From an uncultured Maribacter sp. (GTDB taxonomy: Bacteria > Bacteroidota > Bacteroidia > Flavobacteriales > Flavobacteriaceae), in NCBI GenBank assembly GCA_938038975.1, contig CALHVP010000268.1, positions 1 through 34,824 on the forward strand: a stretch of DNA of 34,824 nt, written 5' to 3'. Below are positions 1 through 8,804 of this stretch, one piece after another. The position numbers were made by a program, and so were the translations under genes. Under the pieces are notes generated by a model. It did not search any database, had not been told where the DNA came from, and saw only the letters and a list, made by a program, of their open reading frames with translations. Every line of letters starts with the position of its first letter. Positions within the stretch are counted from its first letter, which is position 1.

Positions 1-65
1 CAATCAATTTTTATTAAGCTAACAACCAATCACTTTTACGCCCATTATAAACACAGGCCTTAAAC

Positions 66-2537
66 ATGAAAAATATTTTTAGTGCTTTCCTATTTATCTT
101 TTGCTACTCTGTCTCAGCACAGAGCATACAAGAGACCGCAGTAGTTAATCATTCTTCCGCTAACCAGGTTAATGACTATTACGGTGAAGAGACCAATAAA
201 GAAAATAATCAAAAAGCTTTTGTAAAGGCGGCATCGGATAATGATATCCCACAGCGAACCTTCTCAAACTTAACAGATGTTCAAAATGGATACTATTTAA
301 TTTCTGGTGTATTTAGCAAAACCAAGAAATTAACTAAAGAGGTTAAAACCCTTTCTAAAAAAGGCTTTTCATCTGGCTATTTCCAAAATCCAGAAAACAG
401 CCTATACTATCTCTATGTAAACCAATATAGCAATTGGGAACTAGCTATAAAGGATGCAAATTCTAAATTTGACAATAAATTTAAAGGTGATGTTTGGCTA
501 CTTCAGGTAATCAATAGTCTTCCGGCAGCTAGTCTTACTGCAGCAAATAGCATTCCTCTAGAAAATGATTCGTTAAATAGAAGTGAGGCGAATTGGGAAG
601 TGCCATTCCAAAAAAAGAATAAAAACCTTTCCAAATCAGGCCAAGCCACAAAGCTTATTCAAAAAGCAGATGAATATTTTAATAAAATGTGGTATGCTGA
701 AGCTTCTACTCTTTATGAAGAAGCATTAACGGATAGAAGTAATTACTCTTTTGAAGTATTACAAAAGGCAGGTGACGCACATTACTTTAATACCAATATG
801 GAGCAAGCCTACAAATGGTACACTATTTTATATGAGGAATATGAAGAAGAAATGTCTGCGGATAATATTTTTAAATATGCTCATTCGTTAAAAGGAACTG
901 GAAAATATAGCAGGTCTAAAAGACTTATGAGGTTGTACAATAAAAAGATGGTAGACGAAAGCGCCACATCTTCCAATTTGGTAAAGAACGAAATGGTTCT
1001 TGACGAAATACTAAATGCTCCAAACAAATTTGAAATTAAGAACCTAAGTGTTAATTCACAATATTCTGATTTTGCTCCTATGTTTTATAATGAGGAAGAT
1101 ATCGTATTTGCTTCTGCAAACGATTCTTCTTTTTTAAATACCAGAAGATATAAATGGGACAACCAACCTTATTTAGATTTATATGTAGGGAAACTAAATG
1201 AAGAATCAACAGACATTAAAAATGCAGTTAAGTTCTCAAAAGAAGTGAATACCAAATATCATGAGGCAGGGTTAACCTTCTCTCCTGATAATAATACAAT
1301 GTACTTTACTAGAAATAATTATGAGAAAAAACTTAGAAGAGATAGTAATGGTATTAACCATTTAAAAATCTATCAATCTAAAAAAGTTGACGGGGAATGG
1401 ACAGAAGCTACTGAATTACCTTTTAATAGCGATGCTTACTCTACTGGCCACCCTGCACTTAGTAAGGATGGTAAAAAACTATACTTTGTTTCAGATATGC
1501 CTGGTAGTATAGGCGATACAGATATTTTTGTTGTTGATATTATAGAAGATGGAGGTTTTTCATCTCCTAAAAATCTTGGTCCAGAAATAAATACGGAGCA
1601 AAAAGAAATGTTTCCCTTTATTAATGACGAGAAACTATATTTCTCATCTAACGGACACACAGGTTTAGGAGGGTTAGATATATATGAAGCTATTTTAGAT
1701 GAAGAAAATGGTTTTTCTGATGTAAAAAACTTAGGTAAACCTATCAATAGTAATAAGGATGATTTCTCTTACATAATAAACGAGGAAACAAAAAAAGGCT
1801 TCTTCGCCTCTAATCGAGAAGGTGGTAAAGGATTCGATGATATTTATTCTTTTAAACACTTATTAGTTGAGGAAGTTCCTGAAAACTTGAATGCAATTGC
1901 TGGTATTATTACTGAACTGGTTACCGGTGATGTAATGCCAAGAGCCTTAGTTGAACTTTTAGATGAAAATAATGTGAAGCTAAAAGAGATTGAAACAGAT
2001 GATGACGGTAGTTTTATGTTTGAAGACCTTGATGCAGACACCAAATATGTTATCAAAACAAATAAAGAAACTTATTTTGTTAATGAGCGCGAAGTTGCAA
2101 CACTAGAAAATGACACTATTAACGTGGACATTGCAATGAAAAAGCTAGAAGGAATGATTGCTGTTGAGGATGGTCTTAAAAAGCTCAAAACAGAAATGAT
2201 TTATTTCGACTTTGACAAATCGTATATAAGACAAGATGCAAGTAAAGAGTTAGATAAGTTAGTAGAGGTAATGACAGAGTACCCTAATATGGTTATAAAA
2301 ATTGAATCTCATACAGATTCTAGAGGTGTAGCTGTATATAACGACTACCTTTCAGATAAAAGAGCAAAATCTACACGAAAATATATCATATCTAAAGGTA
2401 TTGATGCTAGCCGTATAGAAAGTGCTATTGGTTATGGAGAACAACAATTGCTTAATGTATGTGATGGCAGCGTAAAATGTGCTGAAGAAGAACATTATCG
2501 TAATCGTAGATCTGAATTCATAATAGTAAATATGTAG
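66..2537 (+). CDS. PorE-like OmpA family protein (SPOR-like, TPR, PD40, CRD, OmpA_C)
   Basis: An 823-aa exported envelope protein. Residues 1-19 form a signal peptide ending SVSAQ; there is no lipobox. Visible modules in order: a SPOR-like module at 72-150 (GYYLISGVF, NPEN, final W), TPR-like helices at about 195-315, PD40/WD40-like beta-propeller strands at 325-595 (FSPDNNTMYFTR, LSKDGKKLYFVSD), a carboxypeptidase-regulatory-like fold at 606-690, and an OmpA C-terminal domain at 708-823. The OmpA domain keeps the peptidoglycan-binding signature HTDSRG and the Arg of SDKRA. TPR-PD40-CRD-OmpA is the order described for PorE, the T9SS protein of Porphyromonas that ties the machine to peptidoglycan. 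By inference this protein anchors T9SS or gliding components to the wall. It differs from PorE in lacking a lipobox and in having the extra N-terminal module, which it shares with SprD in this window. No upstream partner is visible because the window begins 65 nt before it. Confidence 0.9.
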   Translation: MKNIFSAFLFIFCYSVSAQSIQETAVVNHSSANQVNDYYGEETNKENNQKAFVKAASDNDIPQRTFSNLTDVQNGYYLISGVFSKTKKLTKEVKTLSKKGFSSGYFQNPENSLYYLYVNQYSNWELAIKDANSKFDNKFKGDVWLLQVINSLPAASLTAANSIPLENDSLNRSEANWEVPFQKKNKNLSKSGQATKLIQKADEYFNKMWYAEASTLYEEALTDRSNYSFEVLQKAGDAHYFNTNMEQAYKWYTILYEEYEEEMSADNIFKYAHSLKGTGKYSRSKRLMRLYNKKMVDESATSSNLVKNEMVLDEILNAPNKFEIKNLSVNSQYSDFAPMFYNEEDIVFASANDSSFLNTRRYKWDNQPYLDLYVGKLNEESTDIKNAVKFSKEVNTKYHEAGLTFSPDNNTMYFTRNNYEKKLRRDSNGINHLKIYQSKKVDGEWTEATELPFNSDAYSTGHPALSKDGKKLYFVSDMPGSIGDTDIFVVDIIEDGGFSSPKNLGPEINTEQKEMFPFINDEKLYFSSNGHTGLGGLDIYEAILDEENGFSDVKNLGKPINSNKDDFSYIINEETKKGFFASNREGGKGFDDIYSFKHLLVEEVPENLNAIAGIITELVTGDVMPRALVELLDENNVKLKEIETDDDGSFMFEDLDADTKYVIKTNKETYFVNEREVATLENDTINVDIAMKKLEGMIAVEDGLKKLKTEMIYFDFDKSYIRQDASKELDKLVEVMTEYPNMVIKIESHTDSRGVAVYNDYLSDKRAKSTRKYIISKGIDASRIESAIGYGEQQLLNVCDGSVKCAEEEHYRNRRSEFIIVNM

Positions 2538-2855
2538 TCTAAACGACCCTAAATATTAAAAACCACTGATCCTTATCAGTGGTTTTTTTATTTCTACACC
2601 TAATATAAGAGGTATACTCCTGTAACCGTAAGAGAGGTAATTGATAATACCACTGCAGCTTATTACATATAATCTCTGCGTAGAAATTCTAAAAGCTAAC
2701 AAACTATCCTATTTCATCGAATAAATAAGTAGTTCACAGATCCTTCAAAATACACCTTGTCGTTCATAGCTTAAATATGACTTTTATCTAATCTATTGGC
2801 GGGTGACTATTTATAAATGAATATTTGTTTTTAAGAACAAGAAAAACCTCGATTT
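2538..2855. other. Intergenic stretch of 318 nt
   Basis: Apart from the terminator at 2558-2590 I see no gene, RNA or strong repeat. The last 50 nt are AT-rich and contain an imperfect -7 box (AATATTTG at about 2819-2829), which could drive the small membrane gene that follows. No convincing -33 element was found. Confidence 0.4.
2558..2590 (+). terminator. Rho-independent terminator after the OmpA-family gene
   Basis: An 11-bp inverted repeat (AAACCACTGAT / ATCAGTGGTTT) with a 4-nt loop is followed by a T-run, starting 20 nt after the stop codon at 2537. Confidence 0.9.
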
Positions 2856-3032
2856 ATGGAAAAAATTATACTTATTAGATCTATTTATACAGAAGCTTTT
2901 AGAAACTGGAAACACATACTTCTGAAAAATTACTTTAAGGTGTTTACCGTAATTTGTTTTACTTTAATTGCAATAACTATTTACGCCTTTATATTTAGAT
3001 TATCTACAGGTTACGCTTTTGGAAATTTATAA
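2856..3032 (+). CDS. Small membrane protein, DUF6747-like
   Basis: A 58-aa ORF beginning MEKIILIRSIYTEAFRNWKH and ending TGYAFGNL. An amphipathic N-terminal half (about 1-27) is followed by one hydrophobic segment at about 30-48 (VFTVICFTLIAITIYAFIF) and a short polar tail. The pattern (xxEAFRNWKxxLLKNYFKVF, membrane helix, R-S/T-GFAF) matches my memory of the short flavobacterial family DUF6747; that assignment is from recall and no function is known to me. It stands alone: a terminator and 318 nt precede it, and a strong bidirectional terminator follows 18 nt after its stop. The coding case rests on the membrane pattern, the family resemblance and the tight terminator. Confidence 0.75.
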   Translation: MEKIILIRSIYTEAFRNWKHILLKNYFKVFTVICFTLIAITIYAFIFRLSTGYAFGNL

Positions 3033-3050
3033 AGCACTCCTTAATATATA

Positions 3051-3093
3051 AAACAAAACAGGGCTTAGTTTTAAACTAAGCCCTGTTTTGTTT
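3051..3093. terminator. Bidirectional terminator between the small membrane gene and the DUF4837 gene
   Basis: A perfect 21-bp inverted repeat (arms 3051-3071 and 3073-3093) with core CAGGGCTTAG. The A-rich left flank and T-rich right flank let it terminate on both strands, serving the + gene ending at 3032 and the - gene ending at 3111. Confidence 0.92.
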
Positions 3094-3110
3094 TACTCCT
3101 ATTTTTACAG

Positions 3111-4103
3111 TTAATTAGTCTCTTGAAACTTTAGGGTTTTCATTATAGCTTCTAACTCAAACATGTAGTCTCTTTTCTCGGTAGCAGGCGCAAAAGTAAA
3201 GCCTTCTAGCACCAATTTTCTATTGTTAGGCTCATCGTTAATTATATAGGTTATAAACGGCCCTGCCATTGGATATCCAGACATTTCCCATATCCCTCTA
3301 ACTTCTGCGGCTTTTCTTCCAGAAACCTCGGCAGGAAAGACATATGGAGAAAACGCTTTTTCTGTAATCATATAATTTTCCTTTCCAGGGATATCCTCCC
3401 CTGGAATAAACAACTTACCAATAGAATCTCGCATCTTAATAATATCCTGTACAAATGTAGAATCGGTATCAAAAGTATTCCACGGTACACTATAGGCAAT
3501 GACATTCATTGTTCCTTTTTGTATTTGTCTATCCAACCATACAAAATTAGCTTCTTCCCTTCCTACTTTATAAATAGAAGGCACATTTAATGAAATTCCT
3601 AAGTTGTCCTCTAAGGCTTTTTCCTTATTCAGTGATTTTAAAAATCTACGCTGAGCTTCTTCTATTTCTTGCTTTTTAAAAGTAGATACAAAATCAGAGG
3701 CCTTTTCATTTATATTTTCAATTATTTCAGCCTTGGTTCTTCCTTTAATTACGCCTACTTTTTGTGGCTTTGCATACATGTTCGTCTTCATATGTGCAAT
3801 GTCTAAAGAATCCTCCATTACGTAAAGCACATTTCTAGTATTTCTCACCGCACCTGAGAAAACTTGTGGTGGCACTTGAGTAATACTAAATAATGCCTCA
3901 TCCCAAGTTAGGCCTAATGCGGGTGCAGCAAAATTTTCTCTAATCTTGTCTCCTACTTCACTCTTCCAGAGCTCGTTGTCTATAACAATTGTTAATGTAT
4001 TATATGCTCCAATAGAATTGGGAAGATAATCTTGTTTTTTACCCTCTTTACAAGAGTTTAAAAATAATCCTGCGCAAAAGAGTAATGCAATTAAATTTTT
4101 CAT
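3111..4103 (-). CDS. DUF4837 family lipoprotein
   Basis: A 330-aa protein whose N-terminus MKNLIALLFCAGLFLNSC ends in a lipobox-type LNSC, so it is predicted to be a lipoprotein with Cys18 as the mature first residue. The rest is soluble. It has the hallmarks I associate with DUF4837, a Bacteroidota family of unknown function: a GAYNTLTIVIDNELWKSEVG start, a central VAYSVPWNTFDTDS-like segment, and an EVRGIWEMSGYPMAGPF stretch near the end. It starts 15 nt after the stop of the transglycosylase gene and is probably co-transcribed with it, which suggests an envelope role, but nothing in the sequence shows a reaction. Confidence 0.85.
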   Translation of the reverse strand: MKNLIALLFCAGLFLNSCKEGKKQDYLPNSIGAYNTLTIVIDNELWKSEVGDKIRENFAAPALGLTWDEALFSITQVPPQVFSGAVRNTRNVLYVMEDSLDIAHMKTNMYAKPQKVGVIKGRTKAEIIENINEKASDFVSTFKKQEIEEAQRRFLKSLNKEKALEDNLGISLNVPSIYKVGREEANFVWLDRQIQKGTMNVIAYSVPWNTFDTDSTFVQDIIKMRDSIGKLFIPGEDIPGKENYMITEKAFSPYVFPAEVSGRKAAEVRGIWEMSGYPMAGPFITYIINDEPNNRKLVLEGFTFAPATEKRDYMFELEAIMKTLKFQETN

Positions 4104-4118
4104 TTTTGGATATTTGGT

Positions 4119-5756
4119 TTAAGATGAACAATCGCACAATTTTAACTTTGTGCCTGGTTTTAGATTGCTACCGCTAATACCGTTCCATTTTCGCAAATTT
4201 TCGATACTAATTCCAGGATATTTTCTAGAAATGGTCCAAAGAGAGTCTCCACTTCTTACTTCGTGTACCTTTGTATTACTTGCTATTGCTGATTTAGAAG
4301 CGCTTTTTGTTGATTTCACAACGGCGTTGCCATTTCTTTTTGGATAAATAGTAAGTCGCTGCCCAACACGAAGATTATTACTTCTTAATCCATTCCAGCG
4401 TTTAATTTGGCTAACGCCTACTCCGTAACGCTCTGCTATTTTTCCTAAGAAATCTCCGCTTCGCACCTTGTAACGTAATCTGTTTTCCTCCGCTTGCTTT
4501 ACCAACTCTGGCAACGGACTTTCATTACTCTCTAATTCCTTTTTAACGTGAGCATAAATTGCTTCTTCGTTAGCAACAAACTTACCCATGGCCTCCCAAG
4601 GTAAACGTAACGCATGTACCTCTCCTTTTACATAAGGTATAGCCTCTAGTTTATATGAAGGGTTCAAAACACCAAGCACCTCTTTATCAATTCCTGTTAA
4701 TTCAGATATCTGATTAAAAGTGATAAAACTCTTTACATGAATAGTATCGGTTTCAAAATAGTTTCTTTCAGGTATTTTTCCAGTTATACCATATTCTTCA
4801 GCGTATTCAAAAATGTACATCGTAGCTAAAAAGGCGGGTACATAGCCTGCAGTTTCTCTAGGTAAATAACTTCTAAGATTCCAGTAATTTTTATGACCCC
4901 CAGAACGTCGTATAGCTTTATTTACGTTGCCAGGCCCAGAATTATAAGCAGCAAGTGCTAAATCCCAGTCCTCATATATACGATACAATTTATTTAAATA
5001 TTTAGATGCAGCCTTTGTAGATTTAATAGGATCACTACGTTCATCTACATAACTATTTATTCTTAAATCCATTTCTCTTCCCGTTCCATACATAAACTGC
5101 CATAGGCCCGTTGCACCTACGCGTGATCTGGCTTTAGGGTTTAAGGCAGATTCTACGATGGCTAAATATTTCATCTCTAAAGGAATGTTATGATTATCCA
5201 ATTCCTGCTCAAAAAGAGGGAAATAAAATTGACTCATCGTCAACATACGTTCCATTAAACCTCTTCTTCTTGTTAAAAATGATTTAATAACGCTTTCTAA
5301 TGAAGGATTATACGCTACGTTAAAAGGGGTTTTTTGATTTAACCGCTCCAAACGAAGCTTAAGTGTATCCGTATTAAATTCAAAAGGAGTCACAACAGAA
5401 GTATCAAGATTAGCTACTTCATCTTGCATTTCTCCAAATAGTGCGTTGCTTTCAATAATTTCCTTCATCCAAATACTATCAAACCTTGCGGCAGAAGCAT
5501 GGTCTTTTAGTTCATAGCGTTCAGATTTTTCTGTTTTAAAAAGCGCAAAAGGTGCATCTGGAGCCGCAATTGATTCTATAACATCTGCTTTAAGAAACAG
5601 CTTTTCTTGGACAGGATTAAGGCTATCAACTTTTTGGTCAAGAACTATTTTCTTTTGTTTATCATCTACAATCGTATCTTTTTGTTGTGAAGAAGTATAA
5701 ATAGGTGCTGAAAACAGACCTATTAGAAGTGCTCTTTTTAACGTATGGTAACTCAT
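4119..5756 (-). CDS. MltD-type lytic murein transglycosylase with two LysM domains
   Basis: A 545-aa periplasmic peptidoglycan lyase. An N-terminal signal (MSYHTLKRALLIGLFSAPIY) is followed by a spacer and then the SLT domain at about 190-320, with catalytic Glu202 in AIVESALNP, the GATGLWQF motif at 214-221 and AAYNSGPGNV at 269-278. Two LysM domains follow at 428-472 (YKVRSGDF...) and 498-541 (HEVRSGDS...). This is the MltD architecture; MltD cleaves glycan strands and makes 1,6-anhydro-muropeptides. An in-frame ATG 42 nt further upstream (5798) exists, but I chose 5756 because the signal peptide then begins at the N-terminus. A hairpin lies 6 nt upstream of the chosen start. The gene lies 120 nt after pgk on the same strand and 15 nt before the DUF4837 gene. 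Confidence 0.93.
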   Translation of the reverse strand: MSYHTLKRALLIGLFSAPIYTSSQQKDTIVDDKQKKIVLDQKVDSLNPVQEKLFLKADVIESIAAPDAPFALFKTEKSERYELKDHASAARFDSIWMKEIIESNALFGEMQDEVANLDTSVVTPFEFNTDTLKLRLERLNQKTPFNVAYNPSLESVIKSFLTRRRGLMERMLTMSQFYFPLFEQELDNHNIPLEMKYLAIVESALNPKARSRVGATGLWQFMYGTGREMDLRINSYVDERSDPIKSTKAASKYLNKLYRIYEDWDLALAAYNSGPGNVNKAIRRSGGHKNYWNLRSYLPRETAGYVPAFLATMYIFEYAEEYGITGKIPERNYFETDTIHVKSFITFNQISELTGIDKEVLGVLNPSYKLEAIPYVKGEVHALRLPWEAMGKFVANEEAIYAHVKKELESNESPLPELVKQAEENRLRYKVRSGDFLGKIAERYGVGVSQIKRWNGLRSNNLRVGQRLTIYPKRNGNAVVKSTKSASKSAIASNTKVHEVRSGDSLWTISRKYPGISIENLRKWNGISGSNLKPGTKLKLCDCSS

Positions 5757-5762
5757 AGTATA

Positions 5763-5797
5763 TGCGATTTTCTTTGGGGGGACTAACGAAAATCGCA
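5763..5797 (-). promoter_or_regulatory. Hairpin abutting the mltD start codon
   Basis: A perfect 10-bp inverted repeat (TGCGATTTTC at 5763-5772, GAAAATCGCA at 5788-5797) with a 15-nt loop. In the mltD transcript its 3' arm ends 6 nt before the ATG at 5756. There is no T-run on the mltD side, so it is not a pgk terminator; on the + strand a T-run follows but no + gene precedes it. It could be an RNA structure limiting ribosome access or a DNA operator. Confidence 0.5.
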
Positions 5798-5876
5798 CAT
5801 TTTTTTCTTAGAATAAAATATAAACTCTTAAAAGTGTATCTAATTTATAAAGCTCCGTTTATCGATAAGGTGCCTA

Positions 5877-7067
5877 CTACGCTAATATTGCAGCTATACC
5901 AGGCAGCGTTTTACCTTCTAAACTTTCTAGCATTGCACCACCGCCAGTAGAAACATAACTTACCTTTTCTTCAAAACCAAATTGTTTTACAGCTGCTACA
6001 GAGTCACCCCCGCCAACTAAAGAAAAAGCACCATTACTCGTAGCCTCTACTATACTATTACCAATAGCAATAGTTCCATTTGCAAAATTTCCCATCTCAA
6101 AAACACCAATAGGACCATTCCATAAAATAGTTTTTGCCCCAAGAATAACGTTTTTAAAGTTTTCTAATGTCTTTGGTCCGGCATCCAAACCTTGCCAACC
6201 TGCCGGAATCTTGTCTACATCAACAATCTTAGTGTTTGCAGTATTGCTAAAATCATCTGCAGCAATTACATCTACTGGAATATGTATATTCACTCCTTTT
6301 TCTTTGGCCTGCTTTAAAATTTCCATTGCCAACTCCATCTTGTCATCCTCGCAAATAGAATCTCCTACTTCTCCTCCTTGCGCTTTTATAAATGTATACG
6401 TCATTCCTCCTCCAATTATCAAATCATCTACTTTGTCAAGTATGTTTTCGATAATGGTGATTTTTGAAGAAACTTTAGCACCTCCTAATATGGCTAATAC
6501 TGGTTTTTCGCCAGTGCGCATAACCTTCTCAATAGCAAGAATTTCTTTTGCTAGTAAATACCCAAAACACTTAGCACCTGCAAAGTAATTGGCAACAATT
6601 GTAGTAGAGGCATGTGCTCTATGGGCTGTTCCAAAGGCATCATTCACATAAATATCTCCAAGCTTTGATAGTTTCTCTGCAAAAGCAGCATCACCCTTTT
6701 CCTCTTCGTTGTGATATCTTAAATTCTCTAATAAAAGGACTTCTCCGTTTTGCAATTCGGCTACCGCTTTTTCAGCTTGGTCACCAACACAATCTTCAAC
6801 AAACTTTACAGCAACTCCAATTACATCTGAAACCGTTGCGCATATGTGCTTAAGAGATAAATCTGGGTTTCTTTCCCCTTTTGGTCTTCCTAAGTGACTC
6901 ATAAGTACTGCGCTACCTCCATCTTCTAGCACCTTAATAATTGTAGGTTTAGCAGCCTCAATTCTATTGATGTCAACAACTTCAAAGTTATCGTTCAAGG
7001 GAACATTGAAATCTACACGTATAAGTGCTTTCTTATTTTCAAAATTATAGTCGTCTAAGGTTTTCAT
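5877..7067 (-). CDS. pgk: Phosphoglycerate kinase
   Basis: A 396-aa cytoplasmic glycolytic enzyme that transfers phosphate from 1,3-bisphosphoglycerate to ADP, giving 3-phosphoglycerate and ATP. Family signatures are all present: [10 protein letters not shown] near residue 18, SHLGRPKGE near 59, the GTAHRAHAS substrate segment, [21 protein letters not shown], and the nucleotide-binding [11 protein letters not shown] near the C-terminus. Length is normal for bacterial Pgk. A -7 box (TACATTTG on the minus strand, 7093-7100) lies 26 nt before the ATG. The gene is divergent from holB. Read-through into mltD is possible because no terminator is visible in the 120-nt gap. Confidence 0.98.
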   Translation of the reverse strand: MKTLDDYNFENKKALIRVDFNVPLNDNFEVVDINRIEAAKPTIIKVLEDGGSAVLMSHLGRPKGERNPDLSLKHICATVSDVIGVAVKFVEDCVGDQAEKAVAELQNGEVLLLENLRYHNEEEKGDAAFAEKLSKLGDIYVNDAFGTAHRAHASTTIVANYFAGAKCFGYLLAKEILAIEKVMRTGEKPVLAILGGAKVSSKITIIENILDKVDDLIIGGGMTYTFIKAQGGEVGDSICEDDKMELAMEILKQAKEKGVNIHIPVDVIAADDFSNTANTKIVDVDKIPAGWQGLDAGPKTLENFKNVILGAKTILWNGPIGVFEMGNFANGTIAIGNSIVEATSNGAFSLVGGGDSVAAVKQFGFEEKVSYVSTGGGAMLESLEGKTLPGIAAILA

Positions 7068-7092
7068 AAGAGTCTGCTTTTAAAATAAGTAG

Positions 7093-7100
7093 CAAATGTA
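7093..7100 (-). promoter_or_regulatory. Bacteroidota -7 box of pgk
   Basis: TACATTTG on the minus strand matches the TAnnTTTG consensus of the primary Bacteroidota sigma factor. The implied leader is about 20 nt. No clean -33 TTTG was found; a TTTT run lies near the expected place. Confidence 0.5.
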
Positions 7101-7180
7101 AAGATTAATAGAGAGTGTATAAAACGCTTTGTACTTAAATTTACTAGGGATACATAAATTAGATAATGCCCTAAAACGCC

Positions 7181-7188
7181 TATATTTG
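7181..7188 (+). promoter_or_regulatory. -7 box of holB
   Basis: TATATTTG matches TAnnTTTG exactly. It ends 5 nt before the ATG at 7194, so initiation about 5-7 nt downstream would give a leaderless or nearly leaderless transcript. Confidence 0.5.
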
Positions 7189-7193
7189 AAATT

Positions 7194-8363
7194 ATGTTAT
7201 TTAAGGACATTTTAGGGCTTTCCCACATTAAGAATCATTTAGCAAAAAGCACTGATGCAGGAAGAATTCCACACGCTCAATTATTTGTTGGGCCAGAAGG
7301 TTCTGGTCTGCTGTCAATGGCTTTAGCCTATGCCCAATATGTTATTTGCAACAATACTAACAGTGAAAATGAAGGAGGTAATGCGGCATGTAATTTAAAA
7401 TTTACATCGTTTTCACATCCAGACTTACATTTTGCCTTTCCGGTTGCAAACTCAGATAAAGTGAAATCACATGCGGTAAGTAATCATTATATAAAGGAAT
7501 GGCGGGTCTTCATGACCGAACAGCCTTATGGTAATTTATTTGACTGGTATCGTTTGCTTGAGATTGAAAAAAAACAAGGTCAAATAGGGGTAGATGAAGC
7601 GCATGAAATTGTTAAAAAACTCTCTTTAAAGTCCTATGAAGGTGGTTATAAGGTCATGATTATTTGGATGGCAGAACGGATGAATACCCAAGCCGCTAAT
7701 AAACTGTTAAAGCTAATAGAAGAACCGCCGGACAATACTGTTTTCTTACTTCTCTGCGAAGATGAGGAGCAAATAATTCAAACAATAAAATCTCGTTGTC
7801 AGATTTTACATTTTCCCCCATTACCAGAAGAAGCGATAGTCGCTGCACTTATTGATACTGGTGCAACAAAGGAAGAAAGCATGCGCATTGCTCATGAGGC
7901 TAATGGTAATTTCAATAAGGCCTTAGATCTATTTAATAATGACTCGGAAGACCTTGTCTTTGAAAAATGGTTTGTACAATGGGTACGAAGTGCATTCAAG
8001 GCAAAAGGAAATAAAACGGCAATTCACGAACTCATACTTTGGAGTGAAGAATTAGCTAAGACCGGAAGAGAAGTACAAAAGAAATTCCTGAGTTTTTGTA
8101 TCATGGTTATGCGACAAGCTATGCTCATAAATTATGGCGCAGAAGAATTGGCATACATGAAAATACATGTTGACGGTTTTCAGTTAAAAAAATTCGCTCC
8201 TTTCGTTCATGAGAACAATATTCTCCCCATAATTGAAGAATTAGAAAGCGCAATGTATCATATAGAAAGAAACGGTAACGCTAAGATTATTTTTACAGAT
8301 TTATCTATAAAATTAACTAGGTTGCTTCATAAAAAAACCAGTCAATTACAAACACCAAAATAA
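7194..8363 (+). CDS. holB: DNA polymerase III delta' subunit (clamp loader)
   Basis: A 389-aa AAA+-fold protein of the replication clamp loader. The N-terminus MLFKDILGLSHIKNHL, the degenerate P-loop GPEGSGLLSMA at 33-43 (lacking the usual Lys-Thr pair), and the segment AERMNTQAANKLLKLIEEPP followed by TIKSRCQ (SRC at 200-202) identify delta'/DnaX-type subunits. The P-loop defect is normal for delta', which does not hydrolyse ATP but supplies the arginine-finger side of the interface. Only two cysteines (C52, C66) stand where the four-Cys zinc module of other family members sits, a reduced form. The stop codon is one nucleotide before the next ATG, so the two genes form an operon, probably by chance of arrangement rather than function. 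Confidence 0.92.
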   Translation: MLFKDILGLSHIKNHLAKSTDAGRIPHAQLFVGPEGSGLLSMALAYAQYVICNNTNSENEGGNAACNLKFTSFSHPDLHFAFPVANSDKVKSHAVSNHYIKEWRVFMTEQPYGNLFDWYRLLEIEKKQGQIGVDEAHEIVKKLSLKSYEGGYKVMIIWMAERMNTQAANKLLKLIEEPPDNTVFLLLCEDEEQIIQTIKSRCQILHFPPLPEEAIVAALIDTGATKEESMRIAHEANGNFNKALDLFNNDSEDLVFEKWFVQWVRSAFKAKGNKTAIHELILWSEELAKTGREVQKKFLSFCIMVMRQAMLINYGAEELAYMKIHVDGFQLKKFAPFVHENNILPIIEELESAMYHIERNGNAKIIFTDLSIKLTRLLHKKTSQLQTPK

Positions 8364-8364
8364 A

Positions 8365-8763
8365 ATGAAATTATTAACTGATAATGTAACCGAAATTTTA
8401 CTGCTGATATTTCTTATCATTACTTTTTTGCAAAGCGGTATAGATAAACTTATGGATTGGAAAGGAAACCTAAGTTGGTTAAAAGGTCATTTCTCAGAAA
8501 CTCCTTTCAAAAATATGGTGCCATTACTTTTAGGGACTGTACTTGCAACAGAATTAGTTGCAGGGGTACTATGTCTATTAGGTATAGTCCAGATTTTAAT
8601 AAATAAAGGTGCATCGCTTGCTTTTTATGGCGCTGTAATATCTTGTGCTGCATTATTAATGTTACTCCTAGGACAACGAATAGCAAAAGATTATGAAGGG
8701 GCTAAAACTATTGCTATATACTTTATACCTGCTATTTTCTTAGTATTTCTATTGCAGTGGTAA
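8365..8763 (+). CDS. DoxX-like integral membrane protein
   Basis: A 132-aa protein with four hydrophobic segments at about 8-27, 51-78, 84-105 and 113-131, separated by short charged loops. The first helix ends FLQSGIDKLMDW and is followed by LSWLKGHFSETP, a pattern typical of DoxX/DoxD-type four-helix membrane proteins in Flavobacteriaceae. Roles of this family are mostly unproven; some members are tied to quinone or thiosulfate chemistry, and nothing here allows a substrate call. It is translationally adjacent to holB (1-nt gap) and ends before a bidirectional terminator. Confidence 0.75.
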   Translation: MKLLTDNVTEILLLIFLIITFLQSGIDKLMDWKGNLSWLKGHFSETPFKNMVPLLLGTVLATELVAGVLCLLGIVQILINKGASLAFYGAVISCAALLMLLLGQRIAKDYEGAKTIAIYFIPAIFLVFLLQW

Positions 8764-8804
8764 TCCCTGTGGATTATCAACATTTTAAGGTTCTATAAAA
8801 AACA

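Noticed and set aside
5861-5870. TTATCGATAA palindrome downstream of pgk as a terminator
   Set aside because: A 10-bp palindrome without loop or T-run cannot form a usual intrinsic terminator; probably chance in AT-rich DNA.
5762-5950. 62-codon + strand ORF starting MRFSL
   Set aside because: Its start mirrors the minus-strand MRFSL only because both lie in the inverted repeat at 5763-5797; the rest is antisense to the pgk end and lacks features.
7194-8363. HolB as a defective ATPase because of the missing P-loop Lys
   Set aside because: Loss of ATP hydrolysis is normal for delta' subunits, so it is not a sign of decay.
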